A DNA stretch of 64,000 nt from assembly GCF_024649945.1 (NCBI RefSeq), contig NZ_JANKMS010000004.1, positions 365,384 through 429,383 on the forward strand, read 5' to 3'. Numbering within the stretch: position 1 is the stretch's first letter; each line of letters opens with the position of its first letter. The notes under the pieces are model-generated. The model saw only the letters and a program-made list of their open reading frames with translations, was not told where the DNA came from and ran no database searches. This DNA is from Flavobacterium panacis (GTDB lineage Bacteria; Bacteroidota; Bacteroidia; Flavobacteriales; Flavobacteriaceae). The position numbers were made by a program, and so were the translations under genes. Shown piece after piece: positions 53,298 through 62,570 of the stretch.

Positions 53298-54335
53298 ATG
53301 AATAAAAAAATCGATAACATATTGGATAACAAATGGTGGCAGGAAGTTGCAGTTGTCCTTTTTTCATTTACAATTTATACCTTGAAAAATGATTGGATGT
53401 TATTTAGTTCATTCATTTCAATTTTAATGGGTATATTTTTCTATTGCATTTTATACATGCATGCTCAGTTTAACCGCTTCTTTTTACTTCCCATTTTATT
53501 CAAGGCTAATAAACCTCTAACTTATATTATTCTGACGCTTTTTGGAGTTTTTGTATTTTCTGTTGTGCTTTATGAAATGACTATGTTGGATATGTTTACC
53601 AAATGTCATTTGTACCAAAATTCACATCAGAGAAGCTATGCGTATCAATTAGCAAGCGTTTTAGGAACTTTGGTCTGCATTCTGAGTCCGATAATTGTCT
53701 TTAAGTTTTATCGTATTCACAGAAAACAAACCGATGCGGCTTTATTGTTCAATCAAATGCAATTGAATTCATTGAAAGGACAGTTAAATCCGCATTTTTT
53801 GTTCAATACATTTAATACACTTTACGGAATCAGTCTTGAGTTTCCTGATAGAACTCCAGATTTAATTATGAAAGTTTCGCAATTAATGCGTTACCAGTTA
53901 GAAAGTAACGGTAAACAATGTGTTTCCTTAGAAGATGAATTGGAGTTTATTAACAGTTATGTACAGTTAGAAAAAGAACGTGTTGGTTATCGTTGTGATA
54001 TTAATTTTGAAAGTACAGTTGATAAAGATTACACGTATAAAATTTCACCCATGTTGTTGATCGCATTTATTGAAAATGCCTTTAAACACGGAACATGCGC
54101 TATTGAAAATTGCTTTGTAAAAATTAATATTAAAGTCGAAAACGGATTGTTGAGTTTACATGTTACGAATTCAATTCCGAAGAAAAATGATGTGATTTCG
54201 ACAAAAATTGGCTTGAAAAACACAATTGAACGTCTGAATTTAATTTATGGTAAAGATTATAAATTGGATATTCAGGACGATAAACAAACCTATGTTGTAG
54301 ATTTAGAAATACAACTTAAAAAGTTTGTAGGATGA
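53298..54335 (+). CDS. LytS-type sensor histidine kinase
   Basis: 345 residues: four N-terminal membrane helices (about 14-145), then the His_kinase domain with QLNPHFLFNTFNTLYG (His166) and a HATPase domain with LLIAFIENAFKHG and IGLKNTIERLNLIYG. Bacteroidota LytS kinases lack a separate sensor domain. It overlaps the response regulator by 4 nt and is divergent from the third efflux operon, which it may control. Confidence 0.92.
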   Translation: MNKKIDNILDNKWWQEVAVVLFSFTIYTLKNDWMLFSSFISILMGIFFYCILYMHAQFNRFFLLPILFKANKPLTYIILTLFGVFVFSVVLYEMTMLDMFTKCHLYQNSHQRSYAYQLASVLGTLVCILSPIIVFKFYRIHRKQTDAALLFNQMQLNSLKGQLNPHFLFNTFNTLYGISLEFPDRTPDLIMKVSQLMRYQLESNGKQCVSLEDELEFINSYVQLEKERVGYRCDINFESTVDKDYTYKISPMLLIAFIENAFKHGTCAIENCFVKINIKVENGLLSLHVTNSIPKKNDVISTKIGLKNTIERLNLIYGKDYKLDIQDDKQTYVVDLEIQLKKFVG

Positions 54336-55036
54336 GAGAAACCAAAAAATGTATCATAGTAGACGATGAACCTGCAGCGCATTATGTTTTGGCGAATTAT
54401 ATCAAACAAAATCCGCAGTTAGAATTGGTTTTTCAAGGCTATAATGGTATTGAAGCTATGAATTTCCTTCGTGAAAATACTGTCGATTTAATGTTTTTAG
54501 ATATCAATATGCCTGAAATTTCAGGAATGGAATTGCTAAAAATTCTGCCAACGCATCCTAAAACTATTTTGACAACAGCATATTCTGAATTTGCTCTCGA
54601 AAGTTATGATTATGGTGTAATTGATTATTTGTTGAAACCCATTTATTTTCCGAGGTTTTTAAAGGCTATCGATCGTTTTTTTGCAACAGAAAATACAAGG
54701 AAAGTAGAAGAGGAGATCATTCATTCCGTTAGTGTAAAAGTAGATGGTTATTTTATAGAAATAGAGTTAGAGCAACTTTTGTTTGCACAGAGTTTTGGAA
54801 ATTACGTAAAACTTCACACAACAAAAAGAACATATCTGGCTTCTATTACCACAACTGAATTTGAGAAATGTCTGCCCGAAAAAAGTTTTATGCGTGTTCA
54901 TAAATCTTACATCGTGGCTTTGGATAAAATAGACGCAACCGAGAAAGATTTTATTGTCATAAAAAACGAAAGAATTCCAATCGGGATAACCTATAGAAGA
55001 GAATTAACGGATAGATTAAAGAAGTTGGAATTGTAA
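54332..55036 (+). CDS. LytTR family response regulator
   Basis: 234 residues: a receiver with Asp57 (LMFLDINMPEISG) and Lys in YLLKPIYF, then a LytTR DNA-binding domain (about 135-234, with FAQSFGNYVKLHTTKRTYLA and FMRVHKSYIVALDKID). Partner of the upstream LytS kinase. Confidence 0.94.
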   Translation: MRETKKCIIVDDEPAAHYVLANYIKQNPQLELVFQGYNGIEAMNFLRENTVDLMFLDINMPEISGMELLKILPTHPKTILTTAYSEFALESYDYGVIDYLLKPIYFPRFLKAIDRFFATENTRKVEEEIIHSVSVKVDGYFIEIELEQLLFAQSFGNYVKLHTTKRTYLASITTTEFEKCLPEKSFMRVHKSYIVALDKIDATEKDFIVIKNERIPIGITYRRELTDRLKKLEL

Positions 55037-55146
55037 TTCTATATAGTTAAAAATACGTTCTAAAAAAAAATGTTTTCTTAATTTATACTTCATATAAAAG
55101 TAGTACTTTTAATACGTTGTTTAAAGTTTAATTTAAAAATAAAACT

Positions 55147-55620
55147 ATGAAAAACGTGTTTTTGATTTTTACTTTTTTATGCAGCAGTTTTCTACTTGCA
55201 CAAGAAGGAACCAATATGAAAAAAGTAGTAACACCGCCAGAAGAGGTGAGACTTGCTTTTGAAAAAGAATATCCCGGCAAAGTTCCGGTTTGGTCAGAAG
55301 AATATGTTGGAGATGACAATGATGAAGTTCGTTACGAAGCACGATATAATGTAGATGCTAAAACAAAAGCGTTAGCGATTTATGACAATCTAGGAAATAT
55401 GAAAGCTTATGAATTGCAGATTCCTTTAAATAAATTGCCGCTAAAAGCGCAAACGTATCTAAAGAAAAATTATTCACCAAAAGCGATTCGCGAAATTGCA
55501 CTTGTTGTGGATTATAAAAATATAACAACTTATGAAGTCGGAATAACAAAAGACTCCAAATTCTACGACATTCAGTTCGATAAAGACGGAGGTTTCGATG
55601 TAATTATTGAAAAAAATTAA
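55147..55620 (+). CDS. Secreted PepSY-like (DUF2874-type) protein
   Basis: 157 residues with a signal peptide ending FLLAQ. Two PepSY-like halves are visible: VRLAFEKEYPGKVPVWSEE and LPLKAQTYLKKNYSPKAIRE, each followed by a Tyr/Asp-rich sheet. Such Bacteroidota proteins are often next to two-component systems and may be periplasmic inhibitors or sensors. It follows the LytTR gene by 110 bp. Confidence 0.85.
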   Translation: MKNVFLIFTFLCSSFLLAQEGTNMKKVVTPPEEVRLAFEKEYPGKVPVWSEEYVGDDNDEVRYEARYNVDAKTKALAIYDNLGNMKAYELQIPLNKLPLKAQTYLKKNYSPKAIREIALVVDYKNITTYEVGITKDSKFYDIQFDKDGGFDVIIEKN

Positions 55621-55657
55621 ACTTGCTTACTAATTCAAATTTTATTTGAAATGCAAC

Positions 55658-55689
55658 AAACCCGATAAGTTTTAATGCTTATCGGGTTT
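55658..55689. terminator. Bidirectional intrinsic terminator
   Basis: AAACCCGATAAG (55658-55669) pairs with CTTATCGGGTTT (55678-55689), between the convergent PepSY-like and SDR genes. Confidence 0.9.
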
Positions 55690-55765
55690 TGTTTTTGTAT
55701 TTATGTTTCAAGTTTTAAGTTTAAACCTGTCAGGTTTAATTATCTAATTTAGAATTTAAAAAACT

Positions 55766-56530
55766 TTATAACATCATTCCACCAGAAACTTCAATTCTCT
55801 GCGCGTTTACCCAACGAGCATCTTCTGAACATAAAAAGGAAACAACACCTCCAATATCGTCAGGAAGACCAACTCTTCCTAAAGCAGTTACAGAAGCAAT
55901 TTGCTGATTCATTTGTTCATTGTCACGAACAACTCCTCCTCCAAAATCAGTTTCAATCGCACCTGGAGCTACTACGTTAACTCTAATTTTTCTTGCACCT
56001 AATTCTTTTGCCTGATATTTTGTCAAAGTTTCAATCGCACCTTTCATAGAAGCATAAGCAGCGTAACCAGGGAAAGAGAATCTTGCAAGACCTGTCGAAA
56101 TATTTACAATTCCTCCACCATCATTCATTACATTTAATCCTTTTTGAGTTAGGAAGAATGGCCCTTTGAATTGAATATTAGTTAATTGATCAAATTCTGC
56201 TTCTGTTGTTCCAATAAAAGAATTGTGAATTCCAATTCCTGCGTTGTTTACTAAAAAGTCAAATTTGTCTGTTTTAAAAGTATCTTTCAGAACCGTTTTT
56301 ACACTTTCATAGAAAGAATCAAAAGTTCCCGATTCGGCCACATTTAATTGTAATGCGGCAGCTTTTTGACCGAAACTCTCAATTTCTGAAACTACAGCGT
56401 CAGCTTCATCTTTTTTACTGTTATAAGTGATAATTACATCCAATCCTTTTTTTGCAATTGCAATTGCCATATTTTTTCCTAAACCTCTGCTACCACCTGT
56501 AACTAGAGCTATTTTTGTATTTACTGCCAT
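55766..56530 (-). CDS. Short-chain dehydrogenase/reductase (SDR)
   Basis: 254 residues. Cofactor motif TGGSRGLGKNMA, NNAG in VNNAGIGIHN, catalytic Ser in NISTGLARFSF and Tyr-x3-Lys in YASMK. C-terminal signature APGAIETDFGGG. Probably NAD(P)-dependent; substrate unknown. The upstream region is repeat-rich, and another SDR gene and an AraC regulator follow on the same strand. Confidence 0.92.
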   Translation of the reverse strand: MAVNTKIALVTGGSRGLGKNMAIAIAKKGLDVIITYNSKKDEADAVVSEIESFGQKAAALQLNVAESGTFDSFYESVKTVLKDTFKTDKFDFLVNNAGIGIHNSFIGTTEAEFDQLTNIQFKGPFFLTQKGLNVMNDGGGIVNISTGLARFSFPGYAAYASMKGAIETLTKYQAKELGARKIRVNVVAPGAIETDFGGGVVRDNEQMNQQIASVTALGRVGLPDDIGGVVSFLCSEDARWVNAQRIEVSGGMML

Positions 56531-56534
56531 CTTT

Positions 56535-56702
56535 TTAATTGTTAATTGTGAATGGTTAATTGTGAATGGTTAATTGTTAATTTTTAAAACGTGAAATGTT
56601 AGGTGTGAAATGGGAAATGTGGATGTGAAATTTTTGTCATGTTTTTGGTTTTAAAAAGATACATCTTTTTTTGCATTTCACATCGCACATTCAACATTTA
56701 AC
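56535..56702. repeat. TTAATTGTGAATGG tandem and GTGAAATGT inverted repeats
   Basis: TTAATTGTGAATGG is repeated twice with partial flanking copies (56538-56585). It is followed by GTGAAATGTTAGGTGTGAAA and its partial inverse TTTCACATCGCACATTCAAC (56675-56695). Fills the gap between the two SDR genes. Confidence 0.6.
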
Positions 56703-57428
56703 TTAATTCGAATGCATTGCATTAAAGTGATTTCTCAAATCTTCTGCGCTTGCGTGTAATCTGGTTTCGCTTGTTCCGAAAGTCAGTTCTTGTCTTCCTT
56801 CTTTCAATTGTTCGAAAATAGATTCGATAAAACTGCTTACACTCGGATGTGCGTCGTGAAGTCCGATTCCACCTAAATCTGTATTTAATGCTGGCGGGAT
56901 AATTTCGATTACTTCAATATTTTTTTCTTTTAATAAATGACGAAGCGAAAGTGTAAACGAACGGAAAAACGCTTTTGTAGCCGAATAAACCGGTACTTTT
57001 GCAAATGGTGAAAAAGCCAATCCAGAAGTGGTATTCATTACCGTTTTAAGTGATGGTAATTGAATGAATAATGAAGTTAAATGTAAAGGCGCTTCGATAT
57101 TAGTAGTAAGCTCATTTTTCATGTTTTCATAAAAATCAGCATCCGTTATCGTCATCCAGTTTTGAATTCCAGCGTTGTTTACTAAAACATCTAAGTCAGG
57201 ATGATTTGCTGCCGTCCATTCGTAAAGAGCAATGCGTTCTTCTTCTAGAGATAAATCGCATACTTTTGTGATAATCGTTGGGAATTTTACCTTTACTTCT
57301 TCTAAAAGAGAAGCTCTTCTTCCGCAAATAATTACGGTATTGTTTTCCTGAATAAATCGTTCCGCAAGTCCAAGTCCGATACCGCTTGCACCGCCTGTTA
57401 TTAAAATTTTGTTGTTTGATAAATTCAT
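56703..57428 (-). CDS. Short-chain dehydrogenase/reductase (DltE-like)
   Basis: 241 residues from the ATG at 57426-57428 (MNLSNNKILITGG). A start 10 codons earlier is possible but adds a basic tail. Motifs: ITGGASGIGLGLAERF, VNNAGIQNWM, catalytic Ser in NTTSGLAF and YSATK. The C-terminal LNTDLGGIG fits the DltE-like SDR subgroup. Adjacent AraC regulator suggests joint control. Confidence 0.9.
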   Translation of the reverse strand: MNLSNNKILITGGASGIGLGLAERFIQENNTVIICGRRASLLEEVKVKFPTIITKVCDLSLEEERIALYEWTAANHPDLDVLVNNAGIQNWMTITDADFYENMKNELTTNIEAPLHLTSLFIQLPSLKTVMNTTSGLAFSPFAKVPVYSATKAFFRSFTLSLRHLLKEKNIEVIEIIPPALNTDLGGIGLHDAHPSVSSFIESIFEQLKEGRQELTFGTSETRLHASAEDLRNHFNAMHSN

Positions 57429-57587
57429 CTTTTTCGATCTTTTAATTTGATGAGACAAAGTTAGAAACGAAGCAGTGCTAGAGAATTGTAAATATCAAAC
57501 CGATGTTTGCGAAATTCAAATCACATCAATTTAAATTGCAAAAATCAAATTCCAAATTCCAAAAACTTGAAACCTGAAACAAATAAA

Positions 57588-58511
57588 TTAACTTCTAAAT
57601 GCTAAAGGCGTATAAGTGGTTTGTTTTTTAAAAAAATTGGAGAAATGTGCCAATTCTTCAAAACCAAGGGAATAGGCAATTTCAGAAATATTCCAGTCTG
57701 TCTGCTTCAATAATATTTTGGCTTCGTTTGTTAAACGTGAGCTAATTAATTCGGTGGTGGTTTTCCCAGTGTTTTCCTTTAAAACCTTATTTAGATGATT
57801 GACATGCACAGATAATCGTGCTGCGAAATCTTTTGCGGTTCTTAATTCTAAACGCTGATGTGGGGATTCAATTGGGAATTGTCTTTCTAATAATTCGGCA
57901 AATAAAGAAGAAACTCTCGCTGCAGAATTGTGCTTAGAATATAAGGCTGTAATGGGTTGTAATTTTTGACCAAAGTGAATGAGCTCTGCTACATAATTTC
58001 GGATTAAATCATATTTATAAATATAATCGGAGTTGATTTCTTTTTGTATTTTTTTGAAAATCAAAGCAACTTCTTCTACTTCTTCATCAGTTAATTGAAA
58101 AATAGGATATCCGTCTGAGGCAAAAATGGGAAGTTCATCCAAATCGATTCCGCTTTTGTTTTTAGATAAAAATTCGCTTGTAAATACACAAAACTGCCCG
58201 CCTTGGTTGGTATCCTGAGGTAAATAGTTATACGGAATTTTTGGTGTTGCAAATAACAATCCTTGTTTTTCGATTTCGATTATTTTATCGGCATATTCTG
58301 CTTTATTGTGGCCTCGAATCAAACTGATTTTATAATACGCTCTTCGGTCATAAGGCATTCCCGGTTTGTCTTTGAGACGTTCTAAAAGTTCTTTTATATC
58401 AAAAACATTGAAGTGTCCAATCTCTTTCTGAATATCATTTGGAAGAAGAGAATTGGGTTCAACAGTAGAGCCTTCGGTTATGTCTTTGTAAAAGGAATCT
58501 AGAGATTTCAT
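57588..58511 (-). CDS. AraC family transcriptional regulator
   Basis: 307 residues from the ATG at 58509-58511 (MKSLDSFYKDI). An 8-codon upstream extension is less likely. The N-terminal half is a cupin-like sensor with HFNVFDIKELLERLKDKPG and GGQFCVFTSEFLS. The C-terminal double HTH has FAARLSVHVNHLNKVLKENT and ISEIAYSLGFEELAHFSNFF, KKQTTYTPLAFR. Probably controls the two SDR genes. Confidence 0.9.
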   Translation of the reverse strand: MKSLDSFYKDITEGSTVEPNSLLPNDIQKEIGHFNVFDIKELLERLKDKPGMPYDRRAYYKISLIRGHNKAEYADKIIEIEKQGLLFATPKIPYNYLPQDTNQGGQFCVFTSEFLSKNKSGIDLDELPIFASDGYPIFQLTDEEVEEVALIFKKIQKEINSDYIYKYDLIRNYVAELIHFGQKLQPITALYSKHNSAARVSSLFAELLERQFPIESPHQRLELRTAKDFAARLSVHVNHLNKVLKENTGKTTTELISSRLTNEAKILLKQTDWNISEIAYSLGFEELAHFSNFFKKQTTYTPLAFRS

Positions 58512-58552
58512 ATTGTAGTGAATTGTAAAATTCAAATATACGAAAAAATATT

Positions 58553-58727
58553 TTTTGCCACTAAGGCGCTAGGACACGAAGTTTTTTTTGCTTTGGGAGT
58601 TTCTCGCAAAGTCGCTGAGACGCAAAGTTTTTTTATGTTTTCATCATTTCGAGGAACGAGAAATCACAAATGATGCGTTTAGAAGTTACTTAAAAAAACT
58701 TTGGGTCTTTGTGCCTTTGTGGCAAAA
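58553..58727. repeat. Nested repeats: outer CACTAAGGCGC pair with inner GTCATTTCGA half-element
   Basis: TTTTGCCACTAAGGCGC at the left is inverted at the right (GTGCCTTTGTGGCAAAA). Inside lies a diverged CATTTCGAGGAACGAGAAAT half-copy (58645-58668) of the palindromic family. Confidence 0.6.
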
Positions 58728-58732
58728 CCAAA

Positions 58733-59296
58733 TCAAAACAAACTTCCCTGCACCAACTCAGGCTCAGGATTGCTTCCGAATTTAAAAGTATCAATTATAA
58801 AAAACTGCCTTTTTTCAGGATCAAATTCTCTTAAAACAATAGAATCACATAAAAAATTCAAATTAACTTTAGTAAAAAGATCTGATGCGATTTTAAGATT
58901 TTCGGGATTTAATCGTCTTCCAATTGACATATGTGGTTTTGTAATTTTTTCTATTTTAAAACCTTTCATAGCATTATGAATTTTTGCCATAATTAGTTGC
59001 AGCTCTTTTTCGGAGTTTTCACTTGGAGCAATATAAAAAGCTCCAACATTAGGAAAGGAATTAAAACTATTTAAATTGACTGGGAAAGGAATAAATGTAT
59101 TACAGATTTTCAAAAGTTTTTGTTTTACAAAATCTATTTGAGATTCATCGATGCTTAATTCAAAAATTGTGATATGCGCATCAGAATTACAACTATTATA
59201 CCAATCAATTTTGACTTTTAAATCACCTTTCATCTTTTTTACAGCATTAAGAACCTCTGGTGAAGGATAAAATACAACTGAATATTTTTTAAGCAT
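58733..59296 (-). CDS. 2'-5' RNA ligase/2H phosphoesterase family protein
   Basis: 187 residues with two HxT/S motifs: AHITIFELS (His41, Thr43) and PHMSIGRRL (His122, Ser124), the catalytic pair of 2H enzymes such as LigT, CPDase and RNA ligase-like phosphodiesterases. Substrate unknown. It lies 25 nt downstream of the alginate-export-type gene on the same strand. Confidence 0.88.
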   Translation of the reverse strand: MLKKYSVVFYPSPEVLNAVKKMKGDLKVKIDWYNSCNSDAHITIFELSIDESQIDFVKQKLLKICNTFIPFPVNLNSFNSFPNVGAFYIAPSENSEKELQLIMAKIHNAMKGFKIEKITKPHMSIGRRLNPENLKIASDLFTKVNLNFLCDSIVLREFDPEKRQFFIIDTFKFGSNPEPELVQGSLF

Positions 59297-59321
59297 TTTT
59301 AGGATTTTGAATTACACAAAT

Positions 59322-60689
59322 TTAAAACTTAAATTGTGCTGTCAACGCTGCATAAAAATAATCTTTTCCAGAACCAACCTCTTTTAAGAATGAACCTGCA
59401 TTAAACCATCCAGTTTCTAATTTAATTTCGAAATGATTATTCAATTCGTAATTTAAGTTCGAAAGTAACTGTGATCCTATAAAACGTTCGTTTGTATCTT
59501 TTCCAGAATATAAAAGCTGCATATTTGGGGCATATATACCGTCATTTAATGTCTGTCTCCAGAAAATGTCATAATCAATTCCAAGTGTCCATTTTTCTGA
59601 TAAACTGAAATTAATGGAAGGATGAATATCAATTAAGTTAGATGGACCAATTAAAGCCACTAATCCAAAATAAGCACCTCTTGGGTACAACGGATTGAAA
59701 GTTTGTAAATGAGCATCACCAGAATTTTTATCACCAGAAATAATTTCGGTTTTTAAACCAATCTCGGGAGTATATTTAATGTTTTCAAAAGTGTAACAAG
59801 CAAAAGAGGAAATTGTCCAGGCTGAGATTGTCTGTTGGTTTATGTTTCCAAATTGATAAACACCTTCAAAATCATATTTCCAGTTTCCTTTATTTTTCCA
59901 GATTCGTGTCCCGATGGATTGTCTGTTTTCTTTTCCAACAACATCATCAAAAACAGCTCTACTTTTCCATAATCCTAAATAATAGAAGTCTATGTTTTGA
60001 ATAAATGGCACTTTGTGAATTACAGTATAACTTCCCCAAAATTTAGCATTTTCATTGAAAATGTCATTAAAAGTTCCTTGTTTATTAGCTACAGGATGTG
60101 AGAAAAAAGCATCTGTTTGCCAATTGTCTTTTTTATAAAATAGTTTTACTGCATCAAAAGCAAGTCGGCTGTTTGGACCTTCTCTTACCGCAACTAGGCG
60201 TTGAGAACCATACATCATTTCTTGTCTTCCAGAACGAAGTGTTAATTGTTCGTTTTCTTTTCGGATAAAATCAATATCAAGAAAAGCTTGATGAATGTCT
60301 AATTGATTTTCATCAACAGGACTTGGATCTGTTTTTCCGTTTGCTAAACTGCTTTGCAATTCAAAAAATGTTCTGAAAGCACCTAATTGAACATTCGCAT
60401 GAAGTAAATAACGAGAAAGCAAATAACCATCGTCATCAGATTCGTCTCCCCATTTGTTGTTAACCGTATACGTATATTGCAGTCTTGCTTCACCGCCAAT
60501 TGTGGCGTAGAATTTATCGTTTTTTCCTAATGGAATATATTTGATTTTCTCGTATAAGTTTTTCGTAGAATCGCCTTTTAGATAAGAGAAATCATCCTCA
60601 TATCGCAGCTTTTGGAAAACTGGTTTTTGTTGTGCATTTGCAGAAAATAAGATTCCCAAAAGCAACAATAGTAAGAATGTGTTTTTCAT
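59322..60689 (-). CDS. Alginate-export-type outer-membrane porin
   Basis: 455 residues: a signal peptide ending FSANAQ, then a beta-barrel rich in aromatic strands (EARLQYTYTVNNKW, DIDFIRKENEQLTLRSGRQE, VREGPNSRLAFDAVKLFY), as in the AlgE-like alginate export family (PF13372). In Bacteroidota these porins often serve small hydrophilic or metal-chelate substrates rather than alginate. It starts 5 nt after the amidohydrolase stop, so the two are co-transcribed. Confidence 0.82.
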   Translation of the reverse strand: MKNTFLLLLLLGILFSANAQQKPVFQKLRYEDDFSYLKGDSTKNLYEKIKYIPLGKNDKFYATIGGEARLQYTYTVNNKWGDESDDDGYLLSRYLLHANVQLGAFRTFFELQSSLANGKTDPSPVDENQLDIHQAFLDIDFIRKENEQLTLRSGRQEMMYGSQRLVAVREGPNSRLAFDAVKLFYKKDNWQTDAFFSHPVANKQGTFNDIFNENAKFWGSYTVIHKVPFIQNIDFYYLGLWKSRAVFDDVVGKENRQSIGTRIWKNKGNWKYDFEGVYQFGNINQQTISAWTISSFACYTFENIKYTPEIGLKTEIISGDKNSGDAHLQTFNPLYPRGAYFGLVALIGPSNLIDIHPSINFSLSEKWTLGIDYDIFWRQTLNDGIYAPNMQLLYSGKDTNERFIGSQLLSNLNYELNNHFEIKLETGWFNAGSFLKEVGSGKDYFYAALTAQFKF

Positions 60690-60694
60690 TTTAT

Positions 60695-62482
60695 TTAATT
60701 TTTTTGATATCCTCCAAAGTAATTTACCGGACTCCAGTCTGGAATTGCTTTTGGTTTTTCGTTTGCAAAAGTTCTAAAGTCATTGTCAGCGTAAATTACT
60801 TTTCCGTTTACGACTGTCAGTTTTGATTCGATGTTTAAGATTTTTTCTTCAGAAGTTGTAAAGTAATCATCAGAAAGAATCGCAAAATCGGCTAGTTTAT
60901 TGGCAGTAAGCATTCCTCGGTCTTTTTCAATATTGATGAGTTCCGCGCTTCCGTAAGTGAATAATTTTAAGGCTGTAGTTCTGTCTACAATATTTTCATC
61001 ATTCATATATTTTAATCCGCCTAAAGTTTTTCCAGTTGTCAACCAATATAAACCAACCCACGGATTGTAACTTGCTACACGAGTTCCGTCTGTTCCCATT
61101 CCCACTTTAATTCCTAATTCTAAGATTTTCTTTAACGGAACAGTATTCGCAGCAGCTGTTTTTCCATATCTTTTAATAAAACTTTCTCCTTGATACGCCA
61201 TTCTGTGCTGAATTGCTAATCCGCCATTTAAGGCTTTAATACGTTTTAAGTTTTCTACAGAAACCGTTTCTCCGTGATCAAAAAACCATAAAAGTCCGTT
61301 TAGAGGTGTTTCTTTGTTGATGTCTTCGATTACGTTTAAGAATCTTGTGATGCTTTCATTGTAAGTAGCATGAATTCTAAACGGCCATCTGTTTTTTACT
61401 AATAAAGACAGAACTTCTTTTAATTGTCCTTCCATTGCTGGGCTTAATTCTGGTCTTGGTTTGTCGAAGTTTTCAAAATCTCCAGCACTCATTACCAAAT
61501 TTTCTCCAGCACCTTGAACATGATATTCTACTTTATCTGAATGATGATTGTCGTCGCAACCTTCACCAATTTCAACTGTTTTCATCCAATTGGTATAATC
61601 ATTTAATTCGCTTCCTGCTTTTTGTGCAAATAAATAATAAGGCATTCTAATCGTTAAATCGCTGTCTTTACATAAACCATTTGTTACTCCGTAATCATCT
61701 GGAAAGTTTTGAAATCCACCTCCTGCATCCATAATAGCTGTTACGCCAAGACGATTCATTTCGGTCATAAATTGTTTAGTCGAGTTGAATTTCTCGTCTT
61801 CAGTCAATTCAGGAAGTTTTGCAAGGGTAGAGTACAGGATAAAAGCATTTGGTTCTGCCACTAATAATCCGGTTGGATTTCCGTTAACGTCTTTTTCAAT
61901 TAATCCTGCATTTGGATTTGGCGTGTTGGCATCGATTTTTAATGCAGCTAAACCTGATTTATTTAAATAAGCGTGACCGTATAAGTGAAGAATAAAAGCT
62001 GGAACATCGCCCGTTGCTTCATTAATTTCTGCTAAAGTTGGAAGTCTCTTTTCTTCAAACTGATAGGCATTCCATCCGCCAACAACGCGAACCCATTGTC
62101 CTTTTGGAGTTCTTTGTGCTTGTTCTTTCAACATGGCTAATGCTCTTTTTAAAGAACGAACACCATCCCAACGTAATTCAGTATTAAAGAATCTTCCACC
62201 GCGGATAATATGCATGTGAGAGTCAAATATTCCGGGAATTATTGTTTTTCCCTTTGCATCAATTACCGTTGTTTTTTTATCTTTTAGTTTTAAGATTTCG
62301 CTGTTTTTTCCAGTTTTTAGGATTTTTCCATCGGCTACAGCCATAGCTTCAACGATAGTGTTTTTATTATCTAAAGTGTGAATTACAGCATGATGAACAA
62401 TAAGGGTGGCTTTTTTATTTTGAGAAAATATAGGAAGAGTTATAAGAAGAATAAAAGCTAAAATTTTGAAATTCAGTTTCAT
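60695..62482 (-). CDS. Secreted YtcJ-like metal-dependent amidohydrolase
   Basis: 595 residues: a signal peptide ending LPIFSQ, then an amidohydrolase_3 barrel. The metal motif is FDSHMHIIRGG, a later His is in RIHATYNESI and HRMAYQGE, and the Asp is in GMGTDGTRVASYNPW. YtcJ-type enzymes hydrolyse N-acyl or cyclic amide substrates. Pairing with a porin suggests uptake and use of an extracellular amide. Ends 5 nt before the porin start. Confidence 0.88.
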   Translation of the reverse strand: MKLNFKILAFILLITLPIFSQNKKATLIVHHAVIHTLDNKNTIVEAMAVADGKILKTGKNSEILKLKDKKTTVIDAKGKTIIPGIFDSHMHIIRGGRFFNTELRWDGVRSLKRALAMLKEQAQRTPKGQWVRVVGGWNAYQFEEKRLPTLAEINEATGDVPAFILHLYGHAYLNKSGLAALKIDANTPNPNAGLIEKDVNGNPTGLLVAEPNAFILYSTLAKLPELTEDEKFNSTKQFMTEMNRLGVTAIMDAGGGFQNFPDDYGVTNGLCKDSDLTIRMPYYLFAQKAGSELNDYTNWMKTVEIGEGCDDNHHSDKVEYHVQGAGENLVMSAGDFENFDKPRPELSPAMEGQLKEVLSLLVKNRWPFRIHATYNESITRFLNVIEDINKETPLNGLLWFFDHGETVSVENLKRIKALNGGLAIQHRMAYQGESFIKRYGKTAAANTVPLKKILELGIKVGMGTDGTRVASYNPWVGLYWLTTGKTLGGLKYMNDENIVDRTTALKLFTYGSAELINIEKDRGMLTANKLADFAILSDDYFTTSEEKILNIESKLTVVNGKVIYADNDFRTFANEKPKAIPDWSPVNYFGGYQKN

Positions 62483-62514
62483 AATCGTGGTATTTTTAGT
62501 TGGGTTTGGGTAAA

Positions 62515-62544
62515 AAAAAGGCTGTGACTTAACACAGCCTTTTT
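62515..62544 (-). terminator. Intrinsic terminator of the YcaC-like gene
   Basis: AAAAAGGCTGTG (62515-62526) pairs with CACAGCCTTTTT (62533-62544), 26 nt after the YcaC-like stop. It separates that gene from the amidohydrolase operon. Confidence 0.9.
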
Positions 62545-62570
62545 AGGGATTATCAGAATGAGAGATTTAT

